From contig NC_059503.1 of assembly GCF_914767665.1 (NCBI RefSeq), positions 61,212,352 through 61,276,351 on the forward strand: DNA of 64,000 nt, written 5' to 3'. This document shows, one piece after another, positions 37,765-50,735 of this stretch (its first letter is position 1; every line of letters starts with the position of its first letter). The notes beneath the pieces are model-generated. The model searched no databases, was not told where the DNA came from, and worked only from the letters and a program-made list of their open reading frames with translations. A program made the position numbers and the translations under genes. This DNA comes from Harmonia axyridis. Lineage: Eukaryota > Arthropoda > Insecta > Coleoptera > Coccinellidae.

Positions 37765-38309
37765 TTGATCTGTTCACGTAGATCACGAAAGTTTTTATAT
37801 GAGGGGTCTGCGACGAATAGTTTAGGAGATATAACGATTTTTATAGAGAGATTGAATTTTTACGGTTTTTTCCAAAAATTTCGACTTCAAATTTCTCCTA
37901 AACTATGGGGACTACGGAAAATCGGTAAGCAGAGTTGGTATTGGCAGTTCATGATTATTCGAATTCCACTCACGAATGACAATATTTGAGTCGAAGAATT
38001 TTCTCGAATTTTCCTTACCCCGGACCTTAAAAAATTGTAAAAAATTAAAAGTTCCTTCTTGGTAATAATATACCTCTTTTTCTATCGATCTGGTCACGTA
38101 GATCACGAAAGTTTTTATTTGAGGGGTTTGCGACGAATAGTTTAGGAGATATAACGATTTTTGTAGAGAGATTGAATTTTTACGGTTTTTTCTAAAAATT
38201 TCGAATTCAAATTTCTCCTAAACTATGGGGACTACGGAAAATCGGTAAGCAGAGTTGGTATTGGCAGTTCATGGTTATTCGAATCCCACTCTCGCCTGAC
38301 AATATTTGA
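37765..38309. repeat. Long-unit pair A-B, spacing 320 bp
   Basis: B at 38085-38309 has TATCGATCTGG, which breaks the left arm of the short dyad, and TTTTTTCTAAAAATT. Confidence 0.92.
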
Positions 38310-39300
38310 GTCGAAAAATTTTCTCGAATTTTCTCGAATTTTCCTTACCCCGGACCTTAAAAAATTGTAAAAAATTAAAAGTTCCTTCTTGGTAATAATA
38401 TACCTCTTTTTCTATTGATCTGGTCATGTAGATCACGAAAGTTTTTATTTGAGGAGTCTGCGACGAATAGTTTAGGAGATATAACGATTTTTATAGAGAT
38501 TGAATTTTCTCGAATTTTCCTTACCCCGGACCTTGAAAAATTGTAAAAAATTAAAAGATCTTTCTTGGTAATAAAATACCTCTTTTTCTATTGATCTGTT
38601 CACGTAGATCACGAAAGTTTTTATTTGAAGGGTCTGCGACGAATAGTTTAGGAGATATAACGATTTTTGTAGAGAGATTGAATTTTCTCGAATTTTCCTA
38701 ACCCCGGACCTTAAAAAATTGTAAAAAATTAAAAGTTCCTTCTTGGTAATAATATACCTCTTTTTCTATTGATCTGGTCATGTAGATCACGAAAGTTTTT
38801 ATTTGAGGGGTCTGCGACGAATAGTTTAGGAGATATAACGATTTTTATAGAGATTGAATTTTCTCGAATTTTCCTTACCCCGGACCTTAAAAAATTGTAA
38901 AAAATTAAAAGTTCCTTCTTGGTAATAATATACCTCTTTTTCTATTGATCTGGTCATGTAGATCACGAAAGTTTTTATTTGAGGAGTCTGCGACGAATTG
39001 TTTAGGAGATATAACGATTTTTATAGAGAGATTGAATTTTCTCGAATTTTCCTTACCCCGGACCTTGAAAAATTGTAAAAAATTAAAAGATCTTTCTTGG
39101 TAATAAAATACCTCTTTTTCTATTGATCTGTTCACGTAGATCACGAAAGTTTTTATTTGAGGGGTCTGCGACGAATAGTTTAGGAGATATAACGATTTTT
39201 GTAGAGAGATTGAATTTTCTCGAATTTTCCTTACCCCGGACCATAAAAAATTGTAAAAAATTAAAAGTTCCTTCTTGGTGATAATATACCTCTTTTTCTA
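38310..39300. repeat. Short-unit run, 5 units, two of 176 bp
   Basis: This is a class I run. The first and third units lack one AG, near 38495 and 38851, as in 7198-8544. GACCATAAAAAATTG near 39240 is local. Confidence 0.92.
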
Positions 39301-39856
39301 TTGATCTGTTCACGTAGATCACGAAAGTTTTTATATGAGGGGTCTGCGACGAATAGTTTAGGAGATATAACGATTTTTATAGAGAGATTGAATTTTTACG
39401 TTTTTTTCCAAAAATTTCGACTTCAAATTTCTCCTAAACTATGGGGACTACGGAAAATCGGTAAGCAGAGTTGGTATTGGCAGTTCATGATTATTCGAAT
39501 TCCACTCACGAATGACAATATTTGAGTCGAAGAATTTTCTCGAATTTTCTCGAATTTTCCTTACCTCGGACCTTAAAAAATTGTAAAAAATTAAAAAATT
39601 CCTTCTTGGTAATAATATACCTCTTTTTCTATTGATCTGGTCACGTAGATCACGAAAGTTTTTATTTGAGGGGTTTGCGACGAATAGTTTAGGAGATATA
39701 ACGATTTTTGTAGAGAGATTGAATTTTTACGGTTTTTTCCAAAAATTTCGAATTCAAATTTCTCCTAAACTATGGGGACTACGGAAAATCGGTAAGCAGA
39801 GTTGGTATTGGCAGTTCATGGTTATTCGAATCCCACTCTCGCCTGACAATATTTGA
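39301..39856. repeat. Long-unit pair A-B, spacing 331 bp
   Basis: A carries ACGTTTTTTTCC. The joint before B reads TTAAAAAATTCC, one base longer than usual, near 39592. B is at 39632-39856. Confidence 0.92.
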
Positions 39857-42275
39857 GTCGAAAAATTTTCTCGAATTTTCTCGAATTTTCCTTACCCCGG
39901 ACCTTAAAAAATTGTAAAAAATTAAAAGTTCCTTCTTGGTAATAATATACCTCTTTTTCTATTGATCTGGTCATGTAGATCACGAAAGTTTTTATTTGAT
40001 GAGTCTGCGACGAATAGTTTAGGAGATATAACGATTTTTATAGAGAGATTGAATTTTCTCGAATTTTCCTTACCCCGGACCTTGAAAAATTGTAAAAAAT
40101 TGAAAGATCTTTCTTGGTAATAAAATACCTCTTTTTCTATTGATCTGTTCACGTAGATCACGAAAGTTTTTATTTGAGGAGTCTGCGACGAATAGTTTAG
40201 GAGATATAACGATTTTTATAGAGAGATTGAATTTTCTCGAATTTTCCTTACCCCGGACCTTGAAAAATTGTAAAAAATTAAAAGTTCCTTCTTGGTAATA
40301 ATATACCTCTTTTTCTATTGATCTGGTCATGTAGATCACGAAAGTTTTTATTTGAGGAGTCTGCGACGAATAGTTTAGGAGATATAACGATTTTTATAGA
40401 GAGATTGAATTTTCTCGAATTTTCCTTACCCCGGACCTTGAAAAATTGTAAAAAATTAAAAGATCTTTCTTGGTAATAAAATACCTCTTTTTCTATTGAT
40501 CTGTTCACGTAGATCACGAAAGTTTTTATTTGAGGGGTCTGCGACGAATAGTTTAGGAGATATAACGATTTTTGTAGAGAGATTGAATTTTCTCGAATTT
40601 TCCTTACCCCGGACCTTAAAAAATTGTAAAAAAATAAAAGTTCCTTCTTGGTAATAATATACCTCTTTTTCTATTGATCTGGTCATGTAGATCACGAAAG
40701 TTTTTATTTGAGGGGTCTGCGACGAATAGTTTAGGAGATATAACGATTTTTGTAGAGAGATTGAATTTTCTCGAATTTTCCTTACCCCGGACCTTAAAGA
40801 ATTGTAAAAAATTAAAAGTTCCTTCTTGGTGATAATATACCTCTTTTTCTATTGATCTGGTCATGTAGATCACGAAAGTTTTTATTTGAGGAGTCTGCGA
40901 CGAATAGTTTAGGAGATATAACGATTTTTATAGAGAGATTGAATTTTCTCGAATTTTCCTTACCCCGGACCTTGAAAAATTGTAAAAAATTAAAAGATCT
41001 TTCTTGGTAATAAAATACCTCTTTTTCTATTGATCTGTTCACGTAGATCACGAAAGTTTTTATTTGAGGGGTCTGCGACGAATAGTTTAGGAGATATAAC
41101 GATTTTTGTAGAGAGATTGAATTTTCTCGAATTTTCCTTACCCCGGACCTTAAAAAATTGTAAAAAATTAAAAGTTCCTTCTTGGTAATAATATACCTCT
41201 TTTTCTATTGATCTGGTCATGTAGATCACGAAAGTTTTTATTTGAGGAGTCTGCGACGAATAGTTTAGGAGATATAACGATTTTTATAGAGAGATTGAAT
41301 TTTCTCGAATTTTCCTTACCCCGGACCTTGAAAAATAGTAAAAAATTAAAAGATCTTTCTTGGTAATAAAATACCCCTTTTTCTATTGATCTGGTCATGT
41401 AGATCACGAAAGTTTTTATATGAGGGGTCTGCGACGAATAGTTTAGGAGATATAAAGATTTTTATAGAGAGATTGAATTTTCTCGAATTTTCCTTACCCC
41501 GGACCTTGAAAAATTGTAGAAAATTAAAAGATCTTTCTTGGTAATAAAATACCTCTTTTTCTATTGATCTGTTCACGTAGATCACGAAAGTTTTTATTTG
41601 AGGGGTCTGCGACGAATAGTTTAGGAGATATAACGATTTTTGTAGAGAGATTGAATTTTCTCGAATTTTCCTTACCCCGGACCTTAAAAAATTGTAAAAA
41701 ATTAAAAGTTCCTTCTTGGTAATAATATACCTCTTTTTCTATTGATCTGGTCATGTAGATCACGAAAGTTTTTATTTGAGGAGTCTGCGACGAATAGATT
41801 AGGAGATATAACGATTTTTATAGAGAGATTGAATTTTCTCGAATTTTCCTTACCCCGGACCTTGAAAAATTGTAAAAAATTAAAAGATCTTTCTTGGTAA
41901 TAAAATACCCCTTTTTCTATTGATCTGGTCATGTAGATCACGAAAGTTTTTATATGAGGGGTCTGCGACGAATAGTTTAGGAGATATAAAGATTTTTATA
42001 GAGAGATTGAATTTTCTCGAATTTTCCTTACCCCGGACCTTGAAAAATTGTAAAAAATTAAAAGATCTTTCTTGGTAATAAAATACCTCTTTTTCTATTG
42101 ATCTGTTCACGTAGATCACGAAAGTTTTTATTTGAGGGGTCTGCGACAAATAGTTTAGGAGATATAACGATTTTTGTAGAGAGATTGAATTTTCTCGAAT
42201 TTTCCTTACCCCGGACCTTAAAAAATTGTAAAAAATTAAAAGTTCCTTCTTGGTGATAATATACCTCTTTTTCTA
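39857..42275. repeat. Short-unit run, 13 units
   Basis: This is a class II run with TTTGATGAGTC near 39996 and ATTGAAAGATC near 40100. Against block I the offset rises from 30,757 to 31,291 within this run, a gain of three monomers. Confidence 0.92.
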
Positions 42276-42821
42276 TTGATCTGTTCACGTAGATCACGAA
42301 AGTTTTTATATGAGGGGTCTGCGACGAATAGTTTAGGAGATATAACGATTTTTATAGAGAGATTGAATTTTTACGGTTTTTTCCAAAAATTTCGACTTCA
42401 ATTTTCTCCTAAACTATGGGGACTACGGAAAATCGGTAAGCAGAGTTGGTATTGGCAGTTCATGATTATTCGAATTCCACTCACGAATGACAATATTTGA
42501 GTCGAAGAATTTTCTCGAATTTTCCTTACCCCGGACCTTAAAAAATTGTAAAAAATTAAAAGTTCCTTCTTGGTAATAATATACCTCTTTTTCTATTGAT
42601 CTGGTCACGTAGATCACGAAAGTTTTTATTTGAGGGGTTTGCGACGAATAGTTTAGGAGATATAACGATTTTTGTAGAGAGATTGAATTTTTACGGTTTT
42701 TTTCCAAAAATTTCGAATTCAAATTTCTCCTAAACTATGGGGACTACGGAAAATCGGTAAGCAGAGTTGGTATTGGCAGTTCATGGTTATTCGAATCCCA
42801 CTCTCGCCTGACAATATTTGA
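42276..42821. repeat. Long-unit pair A-B, spacing 320 bp
   Basis: A at 42276-42500 has TTCAATTTTCTCC, as at 10985. B at 42596-42821 has one extra T in its T-run near 42705. Confidence 0.92.
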
Positions 42822-44516
42822 GTCGAAAAATTTTCTCGAATTTTCCTTACCCCGGACCTTAAAAAATTGTAAAAAATTAAAAGTTCCTTCTTGGTAATAA
42901 TATACCTCTTTTTCTATTGATCTGGTCATGTAGATCACGAAAGTTTTTATTTGAGGAGTCTGCGACGAATAGTTTAGGAGATATAACGATTTTTATAGAG
43001 ATTGAATTTTCTCGAATTTTCCTTACCCCAGACCTTGAAAAATTGTAAAAAATTAAAAGATCTTTCTTGGTAATAAAATACCTCTTTTTCTATTGATCTG
43101 TTCACGTAGATCACGAAAGTTTTTTTTTGAGGGGTCTGCGACGAATAGTTTAGGAGATATAACGATTTTTGTAGAGAGATTGAATTTTCTCGAATTTTCC
43201 TTACCCCGGACCTTAAAAAATTGTAAAAAATTAAAAGTTCCTTCTTGGTAATAATATACCTCTTTTTCTATTGATCTGGTCATGTAGATCACGAAAGTTT
43301 TTATTTGAGGAGTCTGCGACGAATAGTTTAGGAGATATAACGATTTTTATAGAGAGATTGAATTTTCTCGAATTTTCCTTACCCCGGACCTTGAAAAATT
43401 GTAAAAAATTAAAAGATCTTTCTTGGTAATAAAATACCTCTTTTTCTATTGATCTGGTCATGTAGATCACGAAAGTTTTTATATGAGGGGTCTGCGACGA
43501 ATAGTTTAGGAGATATAACGATTTTTATAGAGAGATTGAATTTTCTCGAATTTTCCTTACCCCGGACCTTGAAAAATTGTAAAAAATTAAAAGATCTTTC
43601 TTGGTAATAAAATACCTCTTTTTCTATTGATCTGTTCACGTAGATCACGAAAGTTTTTATTTGAGGGGTCTGCGACGAATAGTTTAGGAGATATAACGAT
43701 TTTTGTAGAGAGATTGAATTTTCTCGAATTTTCCTTACCCCGGACCTTAAAAAATTGTAAAAAATTAAAAGTTCCTTCTTGGTAATAATATACCTCTTTT
43801 TCTATTGATCTGGTCATGTAGATCACGAAAGTTTTTATTTGAGGAGTCTGCGACGAATAGTTTAGGAGATATAACGATTTTTATAGAGAGATTGAATTTT
43901 CTCGAATTTTCCTTACCCCGGACCTTGAAAAATTGTAAAAAATCAAAAGATCTTTCTTGGTAATAAAATACCTCTTTTTCTATTGATCTGTTCACGTAGA
44001 TCACGAAAGTTTTTATTTGAGGGGTCTGCGACGAATAGTTTAGGAGATATAACGATTTTTGTAGAGAGATTGAATTTTCTCGAATTTTCCTTACCCCGGA
44101 CCTTAAAAAATTGTAAAAAATTAAAAGTTCCTTCTTGGTAATAATATACCTCTTTTTCTATTGATCTGGTCATGTAGATCACGAAAGTTTTTATTTGAGG
44201 AGTCTGCGACGAATAGTTTAGGAGATATAACGATTTTTATAGAAAGATTGAATTTTCTCGAATTTTCCTTACCCCGGACCTTGAAAAATTGTAAAAAATT
44301 AAAAGATCTTTCTTGGTAATAAAATACCCCTTTTTCTATTGATCTGGTCATGTAGATCACGAAAGTTTTTATATGAGGTGTCTGCGACGAATAGTTTAGG
44401 AGATATAACGATTTTTATAGAGAGATTGAATTTTCTCGAATTTTCCTTACCCCGGACCTTGAAAAATTGTAAAAAATTAAAAGATCTTTCTTGGTAATAA
44501 AATACCTCTTTTTCTA
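42822..44516. repeat. Short-unit run, 9 units
   Basis: This is a class I run with a first unit of 176 bp. GTTTTTTTTTGAGG near 43119 matches the copy near 11827. Confidence 0.92.
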
Positions 44517-45071
44517 TTGATCTGTTCACGTAGATCACGAAAGTTTTTATTTGAGGGGTCTGCGACGAATAGTTTAGGAGATATAACGATTTTTGTAGAG
44601 AGATTGAATTTTTACGGTTTTTTCCAAAAATTTCGACTTCAAATTTTTCCTAAACTATGGGGACTACGGAAAATCGGTAAGCAGAGTTGGTATTGGCAGT
44701 TCATGATTATTCGAATTCCACTCACGAATGACAATATTTGAGTAGAAGAATTTTCTCGAATTTTCTCGAATTTTCCTTACCCCGGACCTTAAAAAATTGT
44801 AAAAAATCAAAAGTTCCTTCTTGGTAATAATATACCTCTTTTTCTATTGATCTGGTCACGTAGATCACGAAAGTTTTTATTTGAGGGGTTTGCGACGAAT
44901 AGTTTAGGAGATATAACGATTTTTGTAGAGAGATTGAATTTTTACGGTTTTTTCCAAAAATTTCGAATTCAAATTTCTCCTAAACTATGGGGACTACGGA
45001 AAATCGGTAAGCAGAGTTGGTATTGGCAGTTCATGGTTATTCGAATCCCACTCTCGCCTGACAATATTTGA
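44517..45071. repeat. Long-unit pair A-B, spacing 330 bp
   Basis: A at 44517-44741 has a short-type flank (TTATTTGAGG, TTTTGTAGAG) and ends with TTTGAGTAGAAG. B at 44847-45071 is the majority form. Confidence 0.9.
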
Positions 45072-45710
45072 GTCGAAAAATTTTCTCGAATTTTCTCGAA
45101 TTTTCCTTACCCCGGACCTTAAAAAATTGTAAAAAATTAAAAGTTCCTTCTTGGTAATAATATACCTCTTTTTCTATTGATCTGGTCATGTAGATCACGA
45201 AAGTTTTTATTTGAGGAGTCTGCGACGAATAGTTTAGGAGATATAACGATTTTTATAGAGAGATTGAATTTTCTGGAATTTTCCTTACCCCGGACCTTGA
45301 AAAATTGTAAAAAATTGAAAGATCTTTCTTGGTAATAAAATACCTCTTTTTCTATTGATCTGTTCACGTAGATCACGAAAGTTTTTATTTGAGGAGTCTG
45401 CGACGAATAGTTTAGGAGATATAACGATTTTTATAGAAAGATTGAATTTTCTCGAATTTTCCTTACCCCGGACCTTGAAAAATTGTAAAAAATTAAAAGA
45501 TCTTTCTTGGTAATAAAATACCCCTTTTTCTATTGATCTGGTCATGTAGATCACGAAAGTTTTTATATGAGGTGTCTGCGACGAATAGTTTAGGAGATAT
45601 AACGATTTTTATAGAGAGATTGAATTTTCTCGAATTTTCCTTACCCCGGACCTTAAAAAATTGTAAAAAATTAAAAGTTCCTTCTTGGTGATAATATACC
45701 TCTTTTTCTA
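45072..45710. repeat. Short-unit run, 3 units
   Basis: This is a class II run. TTTTCTGGAATT near 45272 is shared with 47686, and TATATGAGGTGTC near 45565 recurs near 44373, 46251 and 46787. Confidence 0.9.
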
Positions 45711-45935
45711 TTGATCTGTTCACGTAGATCACGAAAGTTTTTATATGAGGGGTCTGCGACGAATAGTTTAGGAGATATAACGATTTTTATAGAGAGATTG
45801 AATTTTTACGTTTTTTTCCAAAAATTTCGACTTCAAATTTCTCCTAAACTATGGGGACTACGGAAAATCGGTAAGCAGAGTTGGTATTGGCAGTTCATGA
45901 TTATTCGAATTCCACTCACGAATGACAATATTTGA
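45711..45935. repeat. Lone A-type long unit
   Basis: This A unit with ACGTTTTTTTCC has no B unit after it; a short unit follows directly. It closely resembles the A unit at 46931, 1,220 bp downstream. Confidence 0.9.
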
Positions 45936-46930
45936 GTCGAAGAATTTTCTCGAATTTTCTCGAATTTTCCTTACCCCGGACCTTAAAAAATTGTAAAAAA
46001 TTAAATGTTCCTTCTTGGTAATAATATACCTCTTTTTCTATTGATCTGGTCATGTAGATCACGAAAGTTTTTATTTGAGGGGTCTGCGACGAATAGTTTA
46101 GGAGATATAACGATTTTTATAGAAAGATTGAATTTTCTCGAATTTTCCTTACCCCGGACCTTGAAAAATTGTAAAAAATTAAAAGATCTTTCTTGGTAAT
46201 AAAATACCCCTTTTTCTATTGATCTGGTCATGTAGATCACGAAAGTTTTTATATGAGGTGTCTGCGACGAATAGTTTAGGAGATATAACGATTTTTATAG
46301 AGAGATTGAATTTTCTCGAATTTTCCTTACCCCGGACCTTAAAAAATTGTAAAAAATTAAAAGTTCCTTCTTGGTAATAATATACCTCTTTTTCTATTGA
46401 TCTGGTCATGTAGATCACGAAAGTTTTTATTTGAGGAGTCTGCGACGAATAGTTTAGGAGATATAACGATTTTTGTAGAGAGATTGAATTTTCTCGAATT
46501 TTCCTTACCCCGGACCTTAAAAAATTGTAAAAAATTAAAAGTTCCTTCTTGGTAATAATATACCTCTTTTTCTATTGATCTGGTCATGTAGATCACGAAA
46601 GTTTTTATTTGAGGAGTCTGCGACGAATAGTTTAGGAGATATAACGATTTTTATAGAAAGATTGAATTTTCTCGAATTTTCCTTACCCCGGACCTTGAAA
46701 AATTGTAAAAAATTAAAAGATCTTTCTTGGTAATAAAATACCCCTTTTTCTATTGATCTGGTCATGTAGATCACGAAAGTTTTTATATGAGGTGTCTGCG
46801 ACGAATAGTTTAGGAGATATAACGATTTTTATAGAGAGATTGAATTTTCTCGAATTTTCCTTACCCCGGACCTTAAAAAATTGTAAAAAATTAAAAGTTC
46901 CTTCTTGGTGATAATATACCTCTTTTTCTA
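45936..46930. repeat. Short-unit run, 5 units
   Basis: TTAAATGTTCC near 46003 is unique to the first unit. GAGGTGTC occurs twice here and twice upstream, marking a local expansion of one short stretch. Confidence 0.9.
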
Positions 46931-47485
46931 TTGGTCTGTTCACGTAGATCACGAAAGTTTTTATATGAGGGGTCTGCGACGAATAGTTTAGGAGATATAA
47001 CGATTTTTATAGAGAGATTGAATTTTTACGTTTTTTTCCAAAAATTTCGACTTCAAATTTCTCCTAAACTATGGGGACTACGGAAAATCGGTAAGCAGAG
47101 TTGGTATTGGCAGTTCATGATTATTCGAATTCCACTCACGAATGACAATATTTGAGTCGAAGAATTTTCTCGAATTTTCTCGAATTTTCCTTACCTCGGA
47201 CCTTAAAAAATTGTAAAAAATTAAAAGTTCCTTCTTGGTAATAATATACCTCTTTTTCTATTGATCTGGTCACGTAGATCACGAAAGTTTTTATTTGAGG
47301 GGTTTGCGACGAATAGTTTAGGAGATATAACGATTTTTGTAGAGAGATTGAATTTTTACGGTTTTTTCCAAAAATTTCGAATTCAAATTTCTCCTAAACT
47401 ATGGGGACTACGGAAAATCGGTAAGCAGAGTTGGTATTGGCAGTTCATGGTTATTCGAATCCCACTCTCGCCTGACAATATTTGA
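46931..47485. repeat. Long-unit pair A-B, spacing 330 bp
   Basis: A begins TTGGTCTGTTC, which disrupts the short dyad. B is at 47261-47485. Confidence 0.92.
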
Positions 47486-48834
47486 GTCGAAAAATTTTCT
47501 CGAATTTTCTCGAATTTTCCTTACCCCGGACCTTAAAAAATTGTAAAAAATTAAAAGTTCCTTCTTGGTAATAATATACCTCTTTTTCTATTGATCTGGT
47601 CATGTAGATCACGAAAGTTTTTATTTGAGGAGTCTGCGACGAATAGTTTAGGAGATATAACGATTTTTATAGAGAGATTGAATTTTCTGGAATTTTCCTT
47701 ACCCCGGACCTTGAAAAATTGTAAAAAATTGAAAGATCTTTCTTGGTAATAAAATACCTCTTTTTCTATTGATCTGTTCACGTAGATCACGAAAGTTTTT
47801 ATTTGAGGAGTCTGCGACGAATAGTTTAGGAGATATAACGATTTTTATAGAGAGATTGAATTTTCTCGAATTTTCCTTACCCCGGACCTTGAAAAATTGT
47901 AAAAAATTAAAAGTTCCTTCTTGGTAATAATATACCTCTTTTTCTATTGATCTGGTCATGTAGATCACGAAAGTTTTTATTTGAGGAGTCTGCGACGAAT
48001 AGTTTAGGAGATATAACGATTTTTATAGAGAGATTGAATTTTCTCGAATTTTCCTTACCCCGGACCTTGAAAAATTGTAAAAAATTAAAAGATCTTTCTT
48101 GGTAATAAAATACCTCTTTTTCTATTGATCTGTTCACGTAGATCACGAAAGTTTTTATTTGAGGGGTCTGCGACGAATAGTTTAGGAGATATAACGATTT
48201 TTGTAGAGAGATTGAATTTTCTCGAATTTTCCTTACCCCGGACCTTAAAAAATTGTAAAAAATTAAAAGTTCCTTCTTGGTAATAATATACCTCTTTTTC
48301 TATTGATCTGGTCATGTAGATCACGAAAGTTTTTATTTGAGGGGTCTGCGACGAATAGTTTAGGAGATATAACGATTTTTGTAGAGAGATTGAATTTTCT
48401 CGAATTTTCCTTACCCCGGACCTTAAAGAATTGTAAAAAATTAAAAGTTCCTTCTTGGTGATAATATACCTCTTTTTCTATTGATCTGGTCATGTAGATC
48501 ACGAAAGTTTTTATTTGAGGAGTCTGCGACGAATAGTTTAGGAGATATAACGATTTTTATAGAGAGATTGAATTTTCTCGAATTTTCCTTACCCCGGACC
48601 TTGAAAAATTGTAAAAAATTAAAAGATCTTTCTTGGTAATAAAATACCTCTTTTTCTATTGATCTGTTCACGTAGATCACGAAAGTTTTTATTTGAGGGG
48701 TCTGCGACGAATAGTTTAGGAGATATAACGATTTTTGTAGAGAGATTGAATTTTCTCGAATTTTCCTTACCCCGGACCTTAAAAAATTGTAAAAAATTAA
48801 AAGTTTCTTCTTGGTGGTATCTTCTCTTTTTCTA
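47486..48834. repeat. Short-unit run, 7 units
   Basis: This is a class II run matching 13948-15298 at an offset of 33,538 bp. It ends in a rewritten patch near 48817-48825 that is 2 bp shorter than its counterpart. Confidence 0.92.
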
Positions 48835-49389
48835 TTGATCTGTTCACGTAGATCACGAAAGTTTTTATATGAGGGGTCTGCGACGAATAGTTTGGGAGAT
48901 ATAACGATTTTTATAGAGAGATTGAATTTTTACGGTTTTTTCCAAAAATTTCGACTTCAAATTTTTCCTAAACTATGGGGACTACGGAAAATCGGTAAGC
49001 AGAGTTGGTATTGGCAGTTCATGATTATTCGAATTCCACTCACGAATGACAATATTTGAGTAGAAGAATTTTCTCGAATTTTCTCGAATTTTCCTTACCC
49101 CGGACCTTAAAAAATTGTAAAAAATCAAAAGTTCCTTCTTGGTAATAATATACCTCTTTTTCTATTGATCTGGTCACGTAGATCACGAAAGTTTTTATTT
49201 GAGGGGTTTGCGACGAATAGTTTATTAGATATAACGATTTTTGTAGAGAGATTGAATTTTTACGGTTTTTTCCAGTAATTTCGAATTCAAATTTCTCCTA
49301 AACTATGGGGACTACGGAAAATCGGTAAGCAGAGTTGGTATTGGCAGTTCATGGTTACTCGAATCCCACTCTCGCCTGACAATATTTGA
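48835..49389. repeat. Long-unit pair A-B with shared rare changes
   Basis: B at 49165-49389 carries AGTTTATTAGAT, CCAGTAATTTCG and GGTTACTCG, as at 15629. A ends with TTTGAGTAGAAG as at 44517, unlike its block I counterpart, so this A unit may have been partly converted. Confidence 0.92.
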
Positions 49390-49850
49390 GTCGAAAAATT
49401 TTCTCGAATTTTCTCGAATTTTCCTTACCCCGGACCTTAAAAAATTGTAAAAAATTAAAAGTTCCTTCTTGGTAATAACATACCTCTTTTTCTATTGATC
49501 TGGTCATGTAGATCACGAAAGTTTTTATTTGAGGAGTCTGCGACGAATAGTTTAGGAGATATAACGATTTTTATAGAGAGATTGAATTTTCTCGAATTTT
49601 CCTTACCCCGGACCTTGAAAAATTGTAAAAAATTAAAAGATCTTTCTTGGTAATAAAATACCTCTTTTTCTATTGATCTGTTCACGTAGATCACGAAAGT
49701 TTTTATTTGAGGGGTCTGCGACGAATAGTTTAGGAGATATAACGATTTTTGTAGAGAGATTGAATTTTCTCGAATTTCCCTTACCCCGGACCTTAAAAAA
49801 TTGTAAAAAATTAAAAGTTCCTTCTTGGTGATAATATACCTCTTTTTCTA
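49390..49850. repeat. Short-unit run, 2 units
   Basis: This is the copy of 15854-16314, including TAACATACC and TTTCCCTTACC. Confidence 0.9.
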
Positions 49851-50735
49851 TTGATCTGTTCACGTAGATCACGAAAGTTTTTATATGAGGGGTCTGCGAC
49901 GAATAGTTTAGGAGATATAACGATTTTTATAGAGAGATTGAATTTTTACGGTTTTTTCCAAAAATTTCGACTTCAAATTTTTCCTAAACTATGGGGACTA
50001 CGGAAAATCGGTAAGCAGAGTTGGTATTGGCAGTTCATGATTATTCGAATTCCACTCACGAATGACAATATTTGAGTCGAAGAATTTTCTCGAATTTTCT
50101 CGAATTTTCTTTACCCCGGACCTTAAAAAATTGTAAAAATTTAAAAGTTCCTTCTTGGTAATAATATACCTCTTTTTCTATTGATCTGGTCACGTAGATC
50201 ACGAAAGTTTTTATTTGAGGGGTTTGCGACGAATAGTTTAGGAGATATAAAGATTTTTGTAGAGAGATTGAATTTTTACGGTTTTTTCCAAAAATTTCGA
50301 ATTCAAATTTCTCCTAAACTATGGGGACTACGGAAAATCGGTGAGCAGAGTTGGTATTGGCAGTTCATGATTATTCGAATTCCACTCACGAATGACAATA
50401 TTTGAGTCGAAGAATTTTCTCGAATTTTCTCGAATTTTCTTTACCCCGGACCTTAAAAAATTGTAAAAAATTAAAAGTTCCTTCTTGGTAATAATATACC
50501 TCTTTTTCTATTGATCTGGTCACGTAGATCACGAAAGTTTTTATTTGAGGGGTTTGCGACGAATAGTTTAGGAGATATAACGATTTTTGTAGAGAGATTG
50601 AATTTTTACGGTTTTTTCCAAAAATTTCGAATTCAAATTTCTCCTAAACTATGGGGACTACGGAAAATCGGTAAGCAGAGTTGGTATTGGCAGTTCATGG
50701 TTATTCGAATCCCACTCTCGCCTGACAATATTTGA
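49851..50735. repeat. Long-unit triplet: A, hybrid, B
   Basis: This is the same arrangement as 16315-17199. The hybrid at 50181-50405 has a B front and A back, TATAAAGATTTTTG, and a private GGTGAGCAGAG in the A-box-like stretch. Confidence 0.92.

Larger units (their letters stand above)
32195..50511. repeat. Super higher-order block II
   Basis: This is the longer version of block I. The B unit at 32525 and the following run recur at 50511, giving a period of about 17,986 bp. The end of this block matches the end of block I (16315-17199 versus 49851-50735), including rare shared changes. Confidence 0.8.
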
